From NCBI GenBank assembly GCA_011037195.1, contig JAAEAF010000372.1, forward strand, positions 1-64,000: a DNA stretch of 64,000 nucleotides. The letters are read 5' to 3'. The notes under the pieces were generated by a model, which had not been told where the DNA came from, ran no database searches, and worked only from the letters and a program-made list of their open reading frames with translations. A program made the position numbers and the translations under genes. Numbering within the stretch: the first letter of the stretch is position 1; every line of letters starts with the position of its first letter. Positions 32,940-45,370 of the stretch are shown here, piece by piece. The DNA is from Triatoma infestans. Its lineage: Eukaryota > Arthropoda > Insecta > Hemiptera > Reduviidae.

Positions 32940-33205
32940 TGAGAAAAACCATTCAGTAAAGTTGCATTTCCGGTCGATGGATTTTACCCAAACTTTGGTG
33001 TTTGATTACGGTGTTAGTACCTTATAAGGAATATCAAGTTTGAGCTATCTGCGATAAAAAGATTTTTCTTTATTGAGATAATTCTATTAACACACACACA
33101 CATACACACATACACATTTTTTAGTCATTCAAAATTTGTATTTCCGGTGAAAACTCAATTTCGTAAATTTGGAACTATCGCATTATTTCTTCTTACGAAC
33201 AATAT
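32940..33205 (-). repeat. DR-A repeat, terminal module
   Basis: 'CATTCAGTAAAGTTGCATTT' plus CCGGTCGATGG, a CA tract at 33091-33117, and 'GTATTTCCGGTGAAAACTCA' are visible. Confidence 0.75.
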
Positions 33206-33604
33206 TCATCGCTCTCAAATTTTGAAACATTTTGCCAATGGATAAAACCATTTTTAGAAAATTATCTATAAATTTTGATAAAATAAATCTTGGTAAAATA
33301 TATCTGGTAACATATTCTACGATCGCTGAAAACATATAATGTTCGTTCCTAGCTGGGTAGATTAAACGACAAGCCGTACCACGTTAACTTCACGCAGCTG
33401 TGAACCCAGATTAGTGATTAGCTGCTGGCGCTAAGCCAATAATCTAGTTTGCTATTTTTGATTACATTGTCCAAATTTTCCATTCTTTACTATAGGATTG
33501 TTTTTTTTTTTTTTTTTTACAAGATAACTAACTAACTATATTTTCAGCTAGAAACTATTCAATTACTGTTATATGAAAGCAAAAATATAATTTAAAAAAA
33601 TAAA

Positions 33605-34330
33605 TTCTGTTGTGAAACACACTCATCACTATCTCTTTTAGCAATTGTAGGGGTAGTGAACCCCCACCACTCATCCACTCTAGCGAGTGAACCCCCATCA
33701 CTCAAAAACAGCCCCTCGCGCACAGAGAGAAGAGAGGGTTCGGCGAGTGTATATATATACGAGAGACAGAGTCAAAAGACAATTCTGTTCACAGTCTACA
33801 CTTCAATTGTACATATCGTTTAGCCACGTCAGTCTGTCTGTTCAGTTCTTGTAGTGTAAAGTATACAGTCCTTGGTAGTCAGTCATATACATATATATCA
33901 ATTATATATCTTATACCGATATTGAGGTGTTATTTATCCATCAACATCCACAACCAACATCTCCTCCTACAACCATTACACAATTAATACGATTAAAAAG
34001 TAGAAAATTTGTTTCTTTCAACTTGGAATGTTTCGTTTACTCCTACTTATAAATACAGTGTTGGCGGAAATTCATGTGAGGTTCTCAACATTTTTAGACT
34101 GGGTAATTATATTTACATCAAGAAAAAACCCGAATAATGTTTTAAATCTAACGTGTCACATTCACAGAGCACCAACCTAATATTTTTTTTTTCTTCAATT
34201 ATTCCGGGAAAAATGTTTGTAAATAAAAGTGATAGTTCTATTTATTTGTGTAATTAGAATGAACAACGTAAAGTTTAAAAAAAAATCGATGGCGCTATTT
34301 TCGTTCGGATGGTGGTTTTCTTGATGGTGT
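33605..34330 (-). repeat. DR-A fragment split by a solo LTR
   Basis: The DR-A end 'TGTGAAACACACTCATCACT' with ATCTCTTTTAGCAAT stops at 33655 and weak DR-A sequence resumes after 33984 ('AAGTTTAAAAAAAAATCGAT'). Confidence 0.6.
33656..33980 (+). mobile_element. Solo LTR (LTR-2 family) with 4-bp TSD
   Basis: The 325-bp insertion begins TGTAGGGGTAG and ends CATTACA, flanked by CAAT (33652-33655, 33981-33984). It is homologous to 20716-21083, with a TATATATATA box at about 33751-33760, the conserved GTTTAGCCACGTCAGTCTG block and TCAGT motifs. A partial internal duplication of GTGAACCCCCA(C/T)CACTC is present near its 5' end. Confidence 0.85.
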
Positions 34331-34619
34331 TGGATTCCATAGTGGAAGTGGTTACTTAAAAGGTAATATATATCATTCCTGTGATTTTTATCACAGCGAA
34401 AAACAAAATTTCCTGTATCAGGTTTCTTTGTTTTATCTTATGTAATTTGGGAGGGGTAACATAGGATTGGCATACTGTTTACTTGAGGAGCTCCATATTC
34501 TACACTGATAACATCTATTATTATGTTGGTTTTATCCCTATCCAAGTCTATCAACATATACAACAATCTCGAAACTTCCATATTTGATAAAAGCTGAATT
34601 TCTAAATATTAAAAATAGA

Positions 34620-35295
34620 AAAAAAAAAAATCTGGTGTGAAAGATTCACACAACTTTCTCTTACTCCAGTTCTGAAAATTATAATTGACAAATTTTATAG
34701 TTTGTGTACCAAATTTAATGAAATTTGTCGAAAACTGAAAAAAAACTGTCCAATAAAAGCGCACTTCCGGTTTACTAATTTTCTTGAAACTCAAAATGTT
34801 GGCCATCTATTTATTTCTAATTAATTTTGTTTGCATGATAGAATTGTATAATCAACTATGTTAGCACTTTAGAAAAAAACATAACCCCACCCCTCCCCAT
34901 AACTGCCCTTATGAATATTCCCAGAGAAATGTTTTAAATAAAAATTGTAGCTCTTTTATGTGTAGTTGATATACCAAGTTTAAAGAAACTTGGTCGGAGC
35001 CATTTTTGAGAAAAACGCAAAAAAGTAAAAAAAAACAACAAGTAAAGTGGTACTTCCGGTTGAGGAATTTTGACAGATGGCCCACTGTTGGATGCCATGG
35101 TGATACCTAAACAGGATATCAAGTTTAAACTTTCTACGATTTTTCGTTTTTGAGTTATGCTGTTCACATACATACACCATTTTCTAAAAACCACATTTTT
35201 GGATTCAGGGGAAACGGATATTTTCGGTGAAAACTCGATATCGAAAATTTGACACGATTACAATACTTCCACTTGCTAGGAGTAAGAGAAAGTAA
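34620..35295 (-). repeat. DR-A repeat, full-length reverse copy
   Basis: It is complete from 'TCTGGTGTGAAAGATTCACA' to 'CTTGCTAGGAGTAAGAGAAA'. It is the mirror of 4757-5473 with high similarity throughout and is a good reference copy for the family. Confidence 0.88.
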
Positions 35296-35554
35296 TAAAA
35301 AAAATAGAAATATTAAGCTTAACTTAGTTTATTGTCTTTTCTTTTTTTTAATCCCAAGATTTCTTTCGTGACTGGAAGCCTTCAAAAGAATAGATGAAAA
35401 AGAAAATATACAGCCCTAACTGTTCGGATTATTGTTAGAAGAATGTTGGAAAGTATCAGGTATCAGCAGAGACATCTAGAAGCTAAAATATGAACACCAG
35501 TTCATGGTCATTGGCGATAATCGTCGGGATTTATAACTAGTTTGCTCGTTCGCT

Positions 35555-35850
35555 TGTTTGCATGATAGAATTGTATAATCAACTATGTTAGCACTCTAGA
35601 GAAAAACATTATGCTATTACTATTCCAAGTTTAAAGAAAATTATTGAAGGTCGTTTTCGAGAAAATAAAAAAAATCGAAAAATCTCAAAAATCGATCTCA
35701 TAGAGTCGTATTTCTGTTTAATCAAATTTGGAATTCTAGTAATGCTTTCTATTTGTAAGAAAGCATATTAATATTATGTAAATGGTAGAACCATACATTA
35801 TACTGAAATGGTATACATACAAATGAAAGACTATAGAACAGAAACAAGAA
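35555..35850 (-). repeat. DR-A internal fragment
   Basis: It starts with GTTTGCATGATAGAATTGTA, identical over about 40 bases to 34828-34870 in the neighbouring copy, and contains the AAGTTTAAAGAAAATTATTG module. Confidence 0.65.
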
Positions 35851-36604
35851 ACAAATAAAAAATTGGAATGAATACTATATTGTGTAAGTTGAATAAGGAT
35901 ATAAATAGAAGGAGAGAGAGCGAAAGGGGGTACAGCGAATTCACTATGAGATCATTTGGGGAAATAATTAATCATGTTATATAGGGGCAAGTTGAGAAGG
36001 GGGAATAGTTACGAGACGCACCGAGCATTACATAGATATATACAAACACATACACACACACACACACACACACATACACACTAACACTTTAATACAACTA
36101 TGGGAGGCTGCACAGACAAAATTGACAAATGACGGCCAATTAGAGTGCGACAGGAATACCCCGGTGGTATTCCAAACGATTCACCAAGCAAATTTATCAT
36201 AACTGCGCGTAAGAGAAACAGTTTAAAAAAAAAAAAAGTGTGAATGGGATGAATGCGCATGTCTGTACGTCCAATTATTTTTTACCCTCAACTTTCTTTT
36301 CATTATTTTCCTGTATTTTTTTTTATCCACATTTATTTTAGTAGTTCAAAAGTTCTTTATTTTAACTTATCTTTAGTATTCAACATTTATTCTATTGTGT
36401 ATCATTCTTTTGTTTAAACATTATTTTTTTTTAATTAAAAGTCATTTCATGGATCACTGGCCGGCCGCTCTTGAAACATTTCTGCTTCTTAAAACAGGCT
36501 GTGTACACAGCCCATAAACATCTATTTCCAGCTCTTAATCTTCGCTAACTTCATTCAAATGAGGTTAAAAATTGCGCCCAATTATTTAAAATCGTAAACT
36601 CCTT
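35851..36604. other. AT-rich stretch with (CA)n
   Basis: A CA tract lies at 36052-36073. No coding region is seen. Confidence 0.45.
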
Positions 36605-36876
36605 ATGATGAACGTGAAGGAAAACTTTCTGGAAATAGGAGAAAGGCAGAGGTTACGTTGGTTCGGACATGTTGAAAGGATGATAGATGGAAGGCTACCA
36701 AAGGAAATTTTGGAATGGGAAATAGAAGAAAGAAGGAAACGAGGAAAAGGGAAAGACCCAGGAGAAAATGGATGGACGAAATTCAAGAGAGATTTGTAGG
36801 AAATGGATTGAGCGAAGCGCAAGCATTAGACAGAAAAGACTGGAAGAAGCTCACAGGGGATTTGAGGTAGAGGAGA
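36605..36876 (+). pseudogene. Non-LTR reverse transcriptase C-terminus (frameshifted)
   Basis: The frame from 36605 reads 'ERQRLRWFGHVERMIDGRLP' and 'KEILEWEIEERRKRGKG'. This is the hallmark tail of many LINE endonuclease-reverse transcriptases ('RLRWFGHV.RM....PK..L.W....RKRGRP...W'). Just after, the homology continues in another frame: 'RPRRKWMDEIQERFVG', 'LSEAQALDRKDWKKLTG', ending at a TAG at about 36870. One frameshift inside the AAAGGGAAAG run breaks the gene. The element is strongly 5' truncated; it is a remnant, not a host gene. Confidence 0.7.
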
Positions 36877-37879
36877 CCCACTAAAAGTGGACAATCCAAT
36901 ATTTCCGAATAACTTTGCTACAACCCATAATTCCAGAAAGGCCGATTTCCAGTCTGATTGAGACCTCGCCAAGATATCCACATCATCGGGACACCTGATA
37001 AAACCAACAGTTACTCTGAAGAAATCTGGCCTAATTGAAGAAATGTTAATTTCCACCAACTACAGTTGCAGTTTTAATCCGATAATCCGTGGAAGACTCT
37101 TTTAAATGAGCTTCAAACGGAGTTTGTGGTAAACAGGTGGCTGTGAAATAGATTTTCACTAGGCGAAACCAGTGGAAAACTTGTTATTTTTGTCTTTGAT
37201 GCTATCCGCACACACAGACCGGTCGAATTCTAAAAAAATTATTTTCTATTAAGGAATATGGAGGTGGACACCAAAACATAATTAGTCTCAATAAATGAGC
37301 AAAACAACCAAAATAAAATTCAGTAAAAATAGAATATTTGTAATTTATTAATTTAATGGATTCCAAGAATTTTTCATTATAATAAAAATTAATACGTTTT
37401 AAACGTTATATTAACAAACAAACAAAAAAATTATGTTTTTTTTATCCGTGTTCTAGCTGTTACCCTTTAGGTGACCTTTTTTAGCAACAATTATTTTTAA
37501 TGAGTTTCCCATCCTTTTTGCTGTTATACTCTTTTTGTGCTTTCTCATTATATATGGATTTATGATATTTATTTTTTTGGTGTACGGGAATTATTTGTTT
37601 AAATGTTCTCCTCTCAAGGGGGGAGGGGAACAGTGATTTTTATGTTTCTAAAACTAATTATTTCTATACGTAATTAAAAAATTTGCAACAATGTTTCTAC
37701 AATCGAATTTGTATAAATGACTAACTAATGAATTCAAAAGATGGTATACGCAATATATGACGTCATCTCTATATAATGATAAAAAAATACATTTAATTTT
37801 ACAACTAATAATAATTATTAATCTACTCTATAAAGCAAATTGAACATAAACGAGAAACTAACAATGAAAGTTATGGTTT
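36877..37879. other. AT-rich stretch without genes
   Basis: Some GC-richer sequence at 36880-37040 may be LINE 3' UTR; the rest is unassigned. Confidence 0.4.
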
Positions 37880-39160
37880 CAAAACCAATAATCTTGTGTG
37901 AAATATTCACACCATTTCCTCATATTGCAATAAGTAAATTAGCAAATTTTTGGGATTACAGTCTCGAAGTTAGCGCTTCCATTAAACTCTATTCAAACAT
38001 TATAGTTAGGCAAAAGATCTATCTTAAATGACTACATGGTATGGCCAAATCCTTGTACCGACTCACAATAAAATGGTAACGAGTTTAAACATAACTTTTA
38101 ACATTCAAGATTTTTTTAAAATAATTTTTTTCTAGGGTAAATTCACCAATAATAATAATCATAATAAAATGATTATTATTATTATATTTATATGCAGTAA
38201 ACATTCCAAGTTTTAAAGAAAAATCATTAAACCAATTATCGAGAAAATTAGAAAAATTACAGAAAATTGAAAGCTATTGTAATGACATGGCAAAGTCATT
38301 GACATCGGCAAAGTCAAACACCAAAGAAATAATAATTTACAACTAGTGGTTCCAGCCAGCTGCTACCTTAACAAAGAGTGGCAGTAATAAAACCTGCGAC
38401 CTAGTTGGCCGCCGGCTTCAAGACAGCCGCGGCCAAACAAACGACAAAGCCTTTTCACCAATACTGTACATCAATAAGCAAGCACGGCGATAAGGTTGGC
38501 CACTGAACTGACCTGAATAAGGTCACCAAACTACGAAGTTCGCACACTAGGACAGATATCTTGGTGTGAGTGTGAACAACAGTATTATATAAACTCTATC
38601 ATATACGACGAGAGGATTATTATATCATCTACGGCCAAACAAGCACGTCTATATACACGAGCGGCAATTTACTATACACAGTTATATTCAAACTTATCAC
38701 TCTCTTAGTTGTGCATCTTAGTTAGTTATTTTATCATTCTAATTTATCTTCTATTTATTACTAAGTATTTTATTATAATTATTAGTTACCATTTCTAACG
38801 TTCAAAGTATTGTTCAATTATAGTTATTTTTATATAAACCGTTTAATTATTCGAGCACTAACTTCCCAAAATCTCTCAACTAACTTCCGCCCTCTTCAAG
38901 ACATATGCTATTCCAGGAATCACACATCAAACGATTCCATTACCCTATATTTCTTCAGAAAATTGAAATAACATTTTAAGAAATATACAAGACACCTATA
39001 CACAACATTAACATTAATATAAAAATATGTAAATAGTTAACATGCTAAGTTTAAAGAAAATATATCTTGTACAGTTTTCGTGAAAAATTGAGAAAAACTG
39101 AGGGGAAAAAAATCAGTAAAGACTGAAATCTTCATGTCGCATGCTATAGTGTTAGCAAAA
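37880..39160 (-). repeat. DR-A copy split by a 667-bp solo LTR
   Basis: 'TCTTGTGTGAAATATTCACA' (37889) starts the copy. It breaks at 38277, resumes after 38945 and shows AAGTTTAAAGAAAATATATC at about 39048. Confidence 0.65.
38278..38944 (+). mobile_element. Solo LTR (LTR-1 family) with 4-bp TSD
   Basis: It starts TGTAATGACATGG and ends GATTCCATTACC (CA altered to CC), flanked by CTAT (38274-38277, 38945-38948). Homologues are at 49198-50020 and 54884-55472, sharing ACTAGTGGTTCCAGCCAGC, CCGCGGCC and AGTTGTGCATCTTAGTT blocks. The 5' part is GC-rich and the 3' half AT-rich. No internal sequence is attached. Confidence 0.8.
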
Positions 39161-39490
39161 CAAATTTCGAAGCTTTCAAGCAACATTTAAGTGTTTTTTT
39201 TTGCGGTTTGATGAAGGTGCCATCTTTTTAACTGAAATCACCTACTAATGTTGCATGCCTATGGGCAGAAAACCAACAGAAACTATCAACAAGCTATCTG
39301 TAAATTCGCCACAAAAAACTGGACTCAGTAGTTTCATTAACAACTGCATCAAGGCGCCACCAAACTTTACACCACTGACCACTCATCACTGACCACTTGG
39401 CGAATAGTTTTCAACCATTAATTCAGTCAATAAGCTGTCTTCTCTAACGTTAAGAGAAAGTGAATATAAGGTTACCATTTTGAAGGGCTT

Positions 39491-40170
39491 ACACTGAGTT
39501 TCCAACTTAACTTGAAAGAGAAAAATATCTGATGCTGTCTTACACTGAGTTTCCAACTTAACTAGAAAGAGAAAAATATCTCATGCTGTGTCTTACACTG
39601 AGTTTCCAACTTAACTTGAAAGAGAAAAATATCTCATGCTGTGTCTTACACTGAGTTTCCAACTTAACTTGAAAGAGAAAAATATCTCATGCTGTGTCTT
39701 ACACTAAATTCACAACTTAACTTCAAAGAGAAAATATCTCATGCTGTATCTAACACTGAGTTTCCAACTTAACTTGAAAGAGAAAAATATCTCATGCTGT
39801 TTCTTACACTGAGTTTCCAACTTAACTTGAAAGAGAAAAATATCTCATGCTGTGTCTTACACTATGTTCACAACTTAACTTCAAAGAGAAAATATCTGAT
39901 GCTGTGTCTAACACTGAGTTTCCAACTTAATTTGAAAGAGAAAAATATCTCATGCTGTGTCTTACACTATGTTCACAACTTAACTTCAAAGAGAAAATAT
40001 CTGATGCTGTGTCTAACACTGAGTTTCCAACTTAACTTGAAAGAGAAAAATATCTCATGCTGTGTCTTACACTGAGTTTCCAACTTAAGTTGAAAGAGAA
40101 AAATATCTGATGCTATCTTACACTGAGTTTCCAACTTAACTTGAAAGAGAAAAACATCTGACATTGTGTC
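39491..40170. repeat. Tandem repeat array, 51-53-bp units, 13 copies
   Basis: The units begin ACACTGAGTTTCCAACTTAA and run through AAAGAGAAAAATATCTCATG. Starts are at 39491, 39542, 39595, 39648, 39701, 39753, 39806, 39859, 39911, 39964, 40016, 40069 and 40120. A second unit type (ACACTATGTTCACAACTTAA, 52 bp) alternates with the main type in the middle, giving a 105-bp higher-order period. Because 105 is divisible by three, a 93-codon periodic ORF appears at 39794-40075; I do not regard it as a gene. Confidence 0.95.
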
Positions 40171-41074
40171 AAACTCAGCCTTGAAAGGTTCATCAGCTCA
40201 CCACTATTAGAACAAGCAAGAGTTCTCTAAAAGTTGTCACATCACTGTTCAAGCGACTGGCACCATCTATGCCACACCATTTCTACATTCATCACGTTCA
40301 CAACCATTATCACTCGCTCTATACACTCTTCTCTCCTTACTCAGTAAAATCGTAAATATTTCTACATTTCTGTATTTACGTGAGAGCTACTAAGTAAAAA
40401 TTACATGTATAAAGAAAATTAAACAATGTTTTAATTAATTAAATGCACTGTTACACACCAGATTTTTTTCCTATATTTTCTTTCTATTTATATTTATATT
40501 ACGATTTTGTTTCGTCACCTGTCGTTAATTATGCGATCATTTTCGTTGAATCCAGTAAATTTCTTTAAATGTAAAACTAGGAAAAATAAATGTTTTCAAT
40601 ATATAAGTAACAATTAAGACCAATTAAATTTCCTAAAATCAATTAATATTATTTGCAGAAGACTAGATTGTTCAAAACGTTTGCAATAGACGTTATGTTA
40701 TTTATTAGCTACTTGGAGTGTGGTGGGGTGGGGTCTTCAACTTTACACAGCAGCAGCCATGTTAATTGGTTTAGATTAAAACATTTTCATTAGCCTCTTT
40801 AATGGTTTAACATGTAATTAAATTGAATTGCTCAGAGACAATATATATTATATTGTTATCTTTAGAGATTTTAATTAGAAAATACGAGTATATGTAGGGG
40901 TTGTCATATTTACAATAGTTTCAGTGCTGTATTAATGAAGCATTTTCCAAAACTGACAGAAGATCTATCTGTCTATTAGTGTCATTTTTCTTTTCTCTTC
41001 ACAGCAAAATGAACTGAACGGAACTGTGTAAAAGTTGTTAAAGTTAACTTCAGAATAGGAAAAAGCAACATTTT
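40171..41074. other. AT-rich stretch without genes
   Basis: No repeat or coding match is recognised. Confidence 0.45.
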
Positions 41075-41405
41075 ATGTTATTACTTTCTCTAACTGCTGA
41101 TGCAATCTTGTCAAATTTTCTGTATCGAGTATTTACCGAAAATAGACATTTTGACTTCCCCTGAATCCAAAAAGTGGTTTTTAGAAAATTACCTGTGCTT
41201 ATGTATGTACATATGTAAACAGTATAGCTCAAAAACAAAAAAAAAATCACAGAAGGCGGAATTCATGCTTGATACTCCGTTTTTTGAAGCATGGGATCCG
41301 ACAGGAACTTACCTGTTAAAATTCTCAACTGGAAGTAACCACGTTCCTGAACGGTTTTTTTTTGGCAAATTTTTCGAAAACGGTTCCAACGATTTTCTTT
41401 AAACT
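41075..41405 (+). repeat. DR-A repeat, forward partial copy
   Basis: The terminus 'TACTTTCTCTAACTGCTG' is followed by 'GTATCGAGTATTTACCG', the CCCCTGAATCC block and a segment 41268-41360 that is almost identical to 44720-44822. Confidence 0.75.
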
Positions 41406-41458
41406 TGGTGAATTAAGAATGGATTTCAGAGAAATAAACTAGATGATATGCTGAACAC

Positions 41459-41750
41459 TGTATAATGAAAAGAACACACAAATTGCAAGGACTTTACAGT
41501 AAAATAGAAGCTGGGTAGCGGGAGAAATATAAACAGACTGGTTGAGTGATGAGAAGGTAAAGTGGATGTAAACTGATTAGTTATAAGCTGTCCTCAAGTG
41601 TACTGATATCGCTCTATTTACGAGTATATGAATCGAACTATCGCTCCCTAGTCTGGCCTAGGTGGGGAGTAACTAAGTTTTGATTCATTTAATGTGTGCT
41701 TCTCCGCTCTTTGGATCCTATTAATCGTTAATGATTCGGATCCCATTACA
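41459..41750 (-). repeat. LTR-3 family copy, minus strand, probable
   Basis: The minus strand starts TGTAATGGGATCCGAATCAT at 41750 and ends TTCATTATACA at 41459. It matches the beginning of 25077-25593 and is related to 3730-3960. No flanking duplication is evident. Confidence 0.45.
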
Positions 41751-44114
41751 CTGCACACACATAAACTTGATCACTTCAATTTAAAATATATATTTTTTTG
41801 GAAAAATTGATTCCATAGGATTCTGAAGGGGTTTATGATGGTAGAAACCCATAAGTAAAATGGATACGGTTCTCCCATTAGATATATATTTAAGTGTAAT
41901 ATAAATGAAACTAAATATTGAGTAAAAACTCCCAAGTTTGAATAAAATTTATCAATTATAATTGTAGTAACAAAATTTTTAGTGATAGTTTCTATTAGAT
42001 TTTCACTGGCTTAGAGGGAACACTTCAAAACATGTTTTCCTGGTGAATAATCAATTTTGAAAATTTAACAGACGAAGAAGAATTTCCTGTTTACAGCAAA
42101 GGGAACTACTTTAGAATTGGGTTTAGTTTGTGATAATGCTCAACTTATGTTACTTATTATTATTACTTATTATTAACAAATTAATTTTATAATAGTTTAC
42201 ATTTCATAAACTTTGAAAAATGAACAATTTTCTTGAAGAAACATTTTTTCATCTTTCTAGAGCAGATTCTTGAAGAGTAATTGTTCTGTTTGATGTAGGA
42301 ATCATCAAAACTTCTATTTCTTCATCTGATTTTAGAACTTATCTTCTTACGTTTAAACATATATTTATACATACATATATTTTCCATCTGTTGAGATCAA
42401 AGTAGAAATGGGAAAAGTCGCCGACGCTCATAATGAACAAATACAAATTGGAAAACTGCCCGTTGTGACCGTCGGCGTCCTTCCCGCATTTCATCAGGTT
42501 ATTTCTAATTTTCCCATTTTTTCCGCAGCAGCTGATATCAGCTGTTAAATGAAACAAAAGAAAAAAGAAAACTCTATGTCAACTACTATTAGTGTAACAT
42601 TTCTTCTTCCAGAAGTTGATCAACCTCAGCCAAGTTAGTCATTCCAATATCACAGTATGTTTGGTAAATTTTCCTTCGACTTGGCTGCTTCCTCGGCAAA
42701 ACTTGCTAAAGCCACCATTTGCCAATTCTATAGGTAATAAACCTAAATGAGTGCACTAATCTGTAAGCAGGGCCTACTATCATCCTTTTATTACCGCCGA
42801 TCTTGATTGAATAACTATGCTATGAATTTAGGCGGATAACAATTCAATAAAATTCTCTATCAGACTCTAAACTGGGTTTCTCAACAACCCGCGCCCGGAG
42901 GTTTAAAAAGTACTACTAGTTCTTGTTTCATTCTTTTATAAGCCCTTATATTACGTTCCATATTTGTATTACATTAATTTAAAGTCAAATTTGTTCAAGC
43001 TGTTCAAAAATTAATTATAAAATTATGTTACATACTTTATATATATATATACAAACTTAAAAATTGAATTACAATTCACTAATTTAATTATATAATCCAA
43101 TGGTCAATTATTTCCGGAAAGCGTAATCTTTCTTACAAGACACTCGGTCCTCACTCATATCTATATCTCCAAGTGCCCAGGAGATTTGAGTATCTCTTGA
43201 ACACAATACCAGACGAGGCTGTTTACTATTTTGAAGCGGAATAAATGAGCATTTATAAACTGGCTTAATTTGAAAGCAATTTCAAAATGTCTAGCTTGTC
43301 ACCGACCTTTGGGGAAGTACTGCTAATGTCAAAAGTCCTTTTTCACATTCATGCCAAGAATGTTCCCGTTTTTGGTTATTGCACTATCTTTTCATATTTA
43401 CTTAATATGTGCATATTGGGAAACTTATTATATACTGATACTTGATTAGTGTTTAATGCTGGAACTATAGCCTTTGTAATAGCTGATTCGTTCCTGAGTA
43501 TGCCAACACGGGCGGTTTTAATTTAACTGATCATTCACTAAATCACCACCATTTAATATCTACTTTTATGATATTTTGAAATATAGCAAAGACTAAAGAG
43601 GTTTCTAGTGTTAGCGTTATTTTATCCCCAGATATATTACACTACTTGAAATAAATACAGACAGATACAAATACAAACTTAATTTTGACTTTCCTCCTAG
43701 TCACCCTTGTATTGGCCTGACAGAAACTGAGTAATACGACTCCTAAAGTAATACTGAGTAAAGTAAAGTACTCCTATTGAGTAATAAATATTACAGCAAT
43801 ACGACTCCTAGAAGGAGACGCTAACACAGTGAACCTCGAAAGCTTAAGCTTAATAGTAAATCCAGTTTTCCAAGTTTTGTTTTTTTTAAAAAAGCTTTGG
43901 TTAACAACTGGTTCCTCTTATTTTCAAGCTGTCTAAAAAGCTTGATCTAAAAGTTAACCTAAAAACTGTTTAGTTTTCGAAAACAGAATTCCAAAATTAA
44001 AAATTATAAAATACGAGTATATTAGATAAACTATTAGACAACATACTCGTATAATTAGTTACAAACAATAAATGCCTTATACATAATTTATAGATTAAGC
44101 ACATTTTTATGCTA
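41751..44114. other. AT-rich region without recognised genes
   Basis: An imperfect hairpin lies at 42411-42488 (GTCGCCGACG opposite CGTCGGCG). A minus-strand frame of about 45 codons ending at 42581 has an acidic C-terminus (LAEVDQLLEEEML) that I cannot assign. Weak DR-A-like sequence is at 41930-42110. Confidence 0.4.
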
Positions 44115-44505
44115 AAAGAATATAAAACACTCACACAACTTTCTCTTACTGCAATTTACATAGTTTTGATTTATTATTTATTCATATATATATATGTATA
44201 TGAATAAATAATATAATACATATATATGGGCATTACCCAGTTACAAATTTCACATACAAGTGAAAATGTATTTATTTGCTATCCACAAAGTGTAATATAA
44301 TTCGTACTTCCAGTAAACCGATTTTCTTCAAACTCTGAATTTTGGCCACAAATTAAATTCTTATTAATATTATATAGACAATAGATTCGTATATTATATA
44401 TTGGCATGGCACTTAAACGTCATCATCTCTCCTGTTCCCCCAGAACTCCCAATTAAAGAATTTTCTGGAAAAATGTTTTGCCTTTTTTTCTTGATATTCC
44501 AAGTC
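44115..44505 (-). repeat. DR-A repeat, reverse partial copy
   Basis: 'AACACTCACACAACTTTCTC' plus TTACTGCA starts the copy. 'CTTCCAGTAAACCGATTTTC' and AACGTCATCATCTCTCCTG follow before the SINE begins at about 44510. Confidence 0.75.
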
Positions 44506-44509
44506 GTCA

Positions 44510-45370
44510 CGCGTTGGTCTAGTGGTTAGTGCACTCGCCTCTGGTGCGGGAATTCAGGGTTCGATTCATAAGAGAGAAAGTGGGAAGATACATGACGTTG
44601 TGAGGGGATGGGAGAAGGTGGAACTATTCCCGCAGGCAAACCAACCAACTCCCGTCCAAAAAACAAATCACTAGGACTCCACTATCATAATTACGAAACC
44701 TCGACCCCCCCCACGAAACGGAATTCATGTTTGATATTCCGTTTTTTGAAGCATGGGATCCGACAGGAACTTACCTGTTAAAATTCTCAACTGGAAGTAA
44801 CCACGTTCCTGAACGGTTTTTTTTCAAACGGGAATTCAGGGTTCGATTCATAAGAGAGAAAGTGGGAAGATACATGACGTTGTGAGGGGATGGGAGAAGG
44901 TGGAACTATTCCCGCAGGCAAACCAACCAACTCCCGTCCAAAAAACAAATCACTAGGACTCCACTATCATAATTACGAAACCTCGACCCCCCCCACGAAA
45001 CTTTTCCTCAGCTCATAAGTGCAGAGCAAGCACTGCTGGGCTGACTCAGAGTAGCCGGGTACCATTTTGCATAGAGAACAAGTCCCACTATGTAAAGGCC
45101 TAGAATGGTCGCTGGCTCGGTCCTGGACAAGCGAAGCCTGATCACAGCCTACCGTTTTGCAAACATCCTCCTGGCAAGGCTGGGATTTACCATGGAGCGG
45201 ATACTTTATATCTAAGTGGTAAACTACAGTTGCTAGCGCACTTTGATAGCGAAGGCCAGAACTAAACGTCGAGGGAACAGCGGCCTGCTTACCACAAGCT
45301 CCTCATACAAATCGACGTCTGGCAAGCTTTGGCTCTTCATGGGCAGTTGCGCCAAAGGTCTTCTTTTTTT
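44510..45370 (+). mobile_element. tRNA-related SINE/retroposon with chimeric tandem duplication
   Basis: The head has a tRNA-like A box (TGGTCTAGTGGTTAG, about 44516) and B box (GGGTTCGATTC, about 44557) with a CTG in the anticodon position, suggesting a tRNA-Gln-type ancestor. The body is GC-rich and runs to a T/A-rich run at about 45362. A 282-bp unit starting GGGAATTCAGGG is present at 44548-44829 and again, partly, from 44830. Between the two copies sits about 105 bp of DR-A sequence (44720-44826). The acceptor stem is not closed, so this is not a tRNA gene. Confidence 0.7.

Noticed and set aside
36605..36799. Stand-alone 64-residue gene
   Set aside because: It is the C-terminus of a LINE reverse transcriptase that continues in another frame downstream.
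39794..40075. Protein-coding gene of 93 codons
   Set aside because: The frame is a by-product of a 105-bp period in a minisatellite; it has no upstream signals and the opposite strand also stays open.
39491..40170. CRISPR array
   Set aside because: The repeats are directly adjacent 51-53-bp units with no unique spacers, in a eukaryotic context.
42411..42488. Regulatory hairpin GTCGCCGACG/CGTCGGCG
   Set aside because: A single imperfect inverted repeat without other copies or coding context; too little to support a function.
44510..44575. Functional tRNA gene (Gln-like)
   Set aside because: There is no matching acceptor stem; the sequence runs into a long retroposon body that is partly tandemly duplicated.
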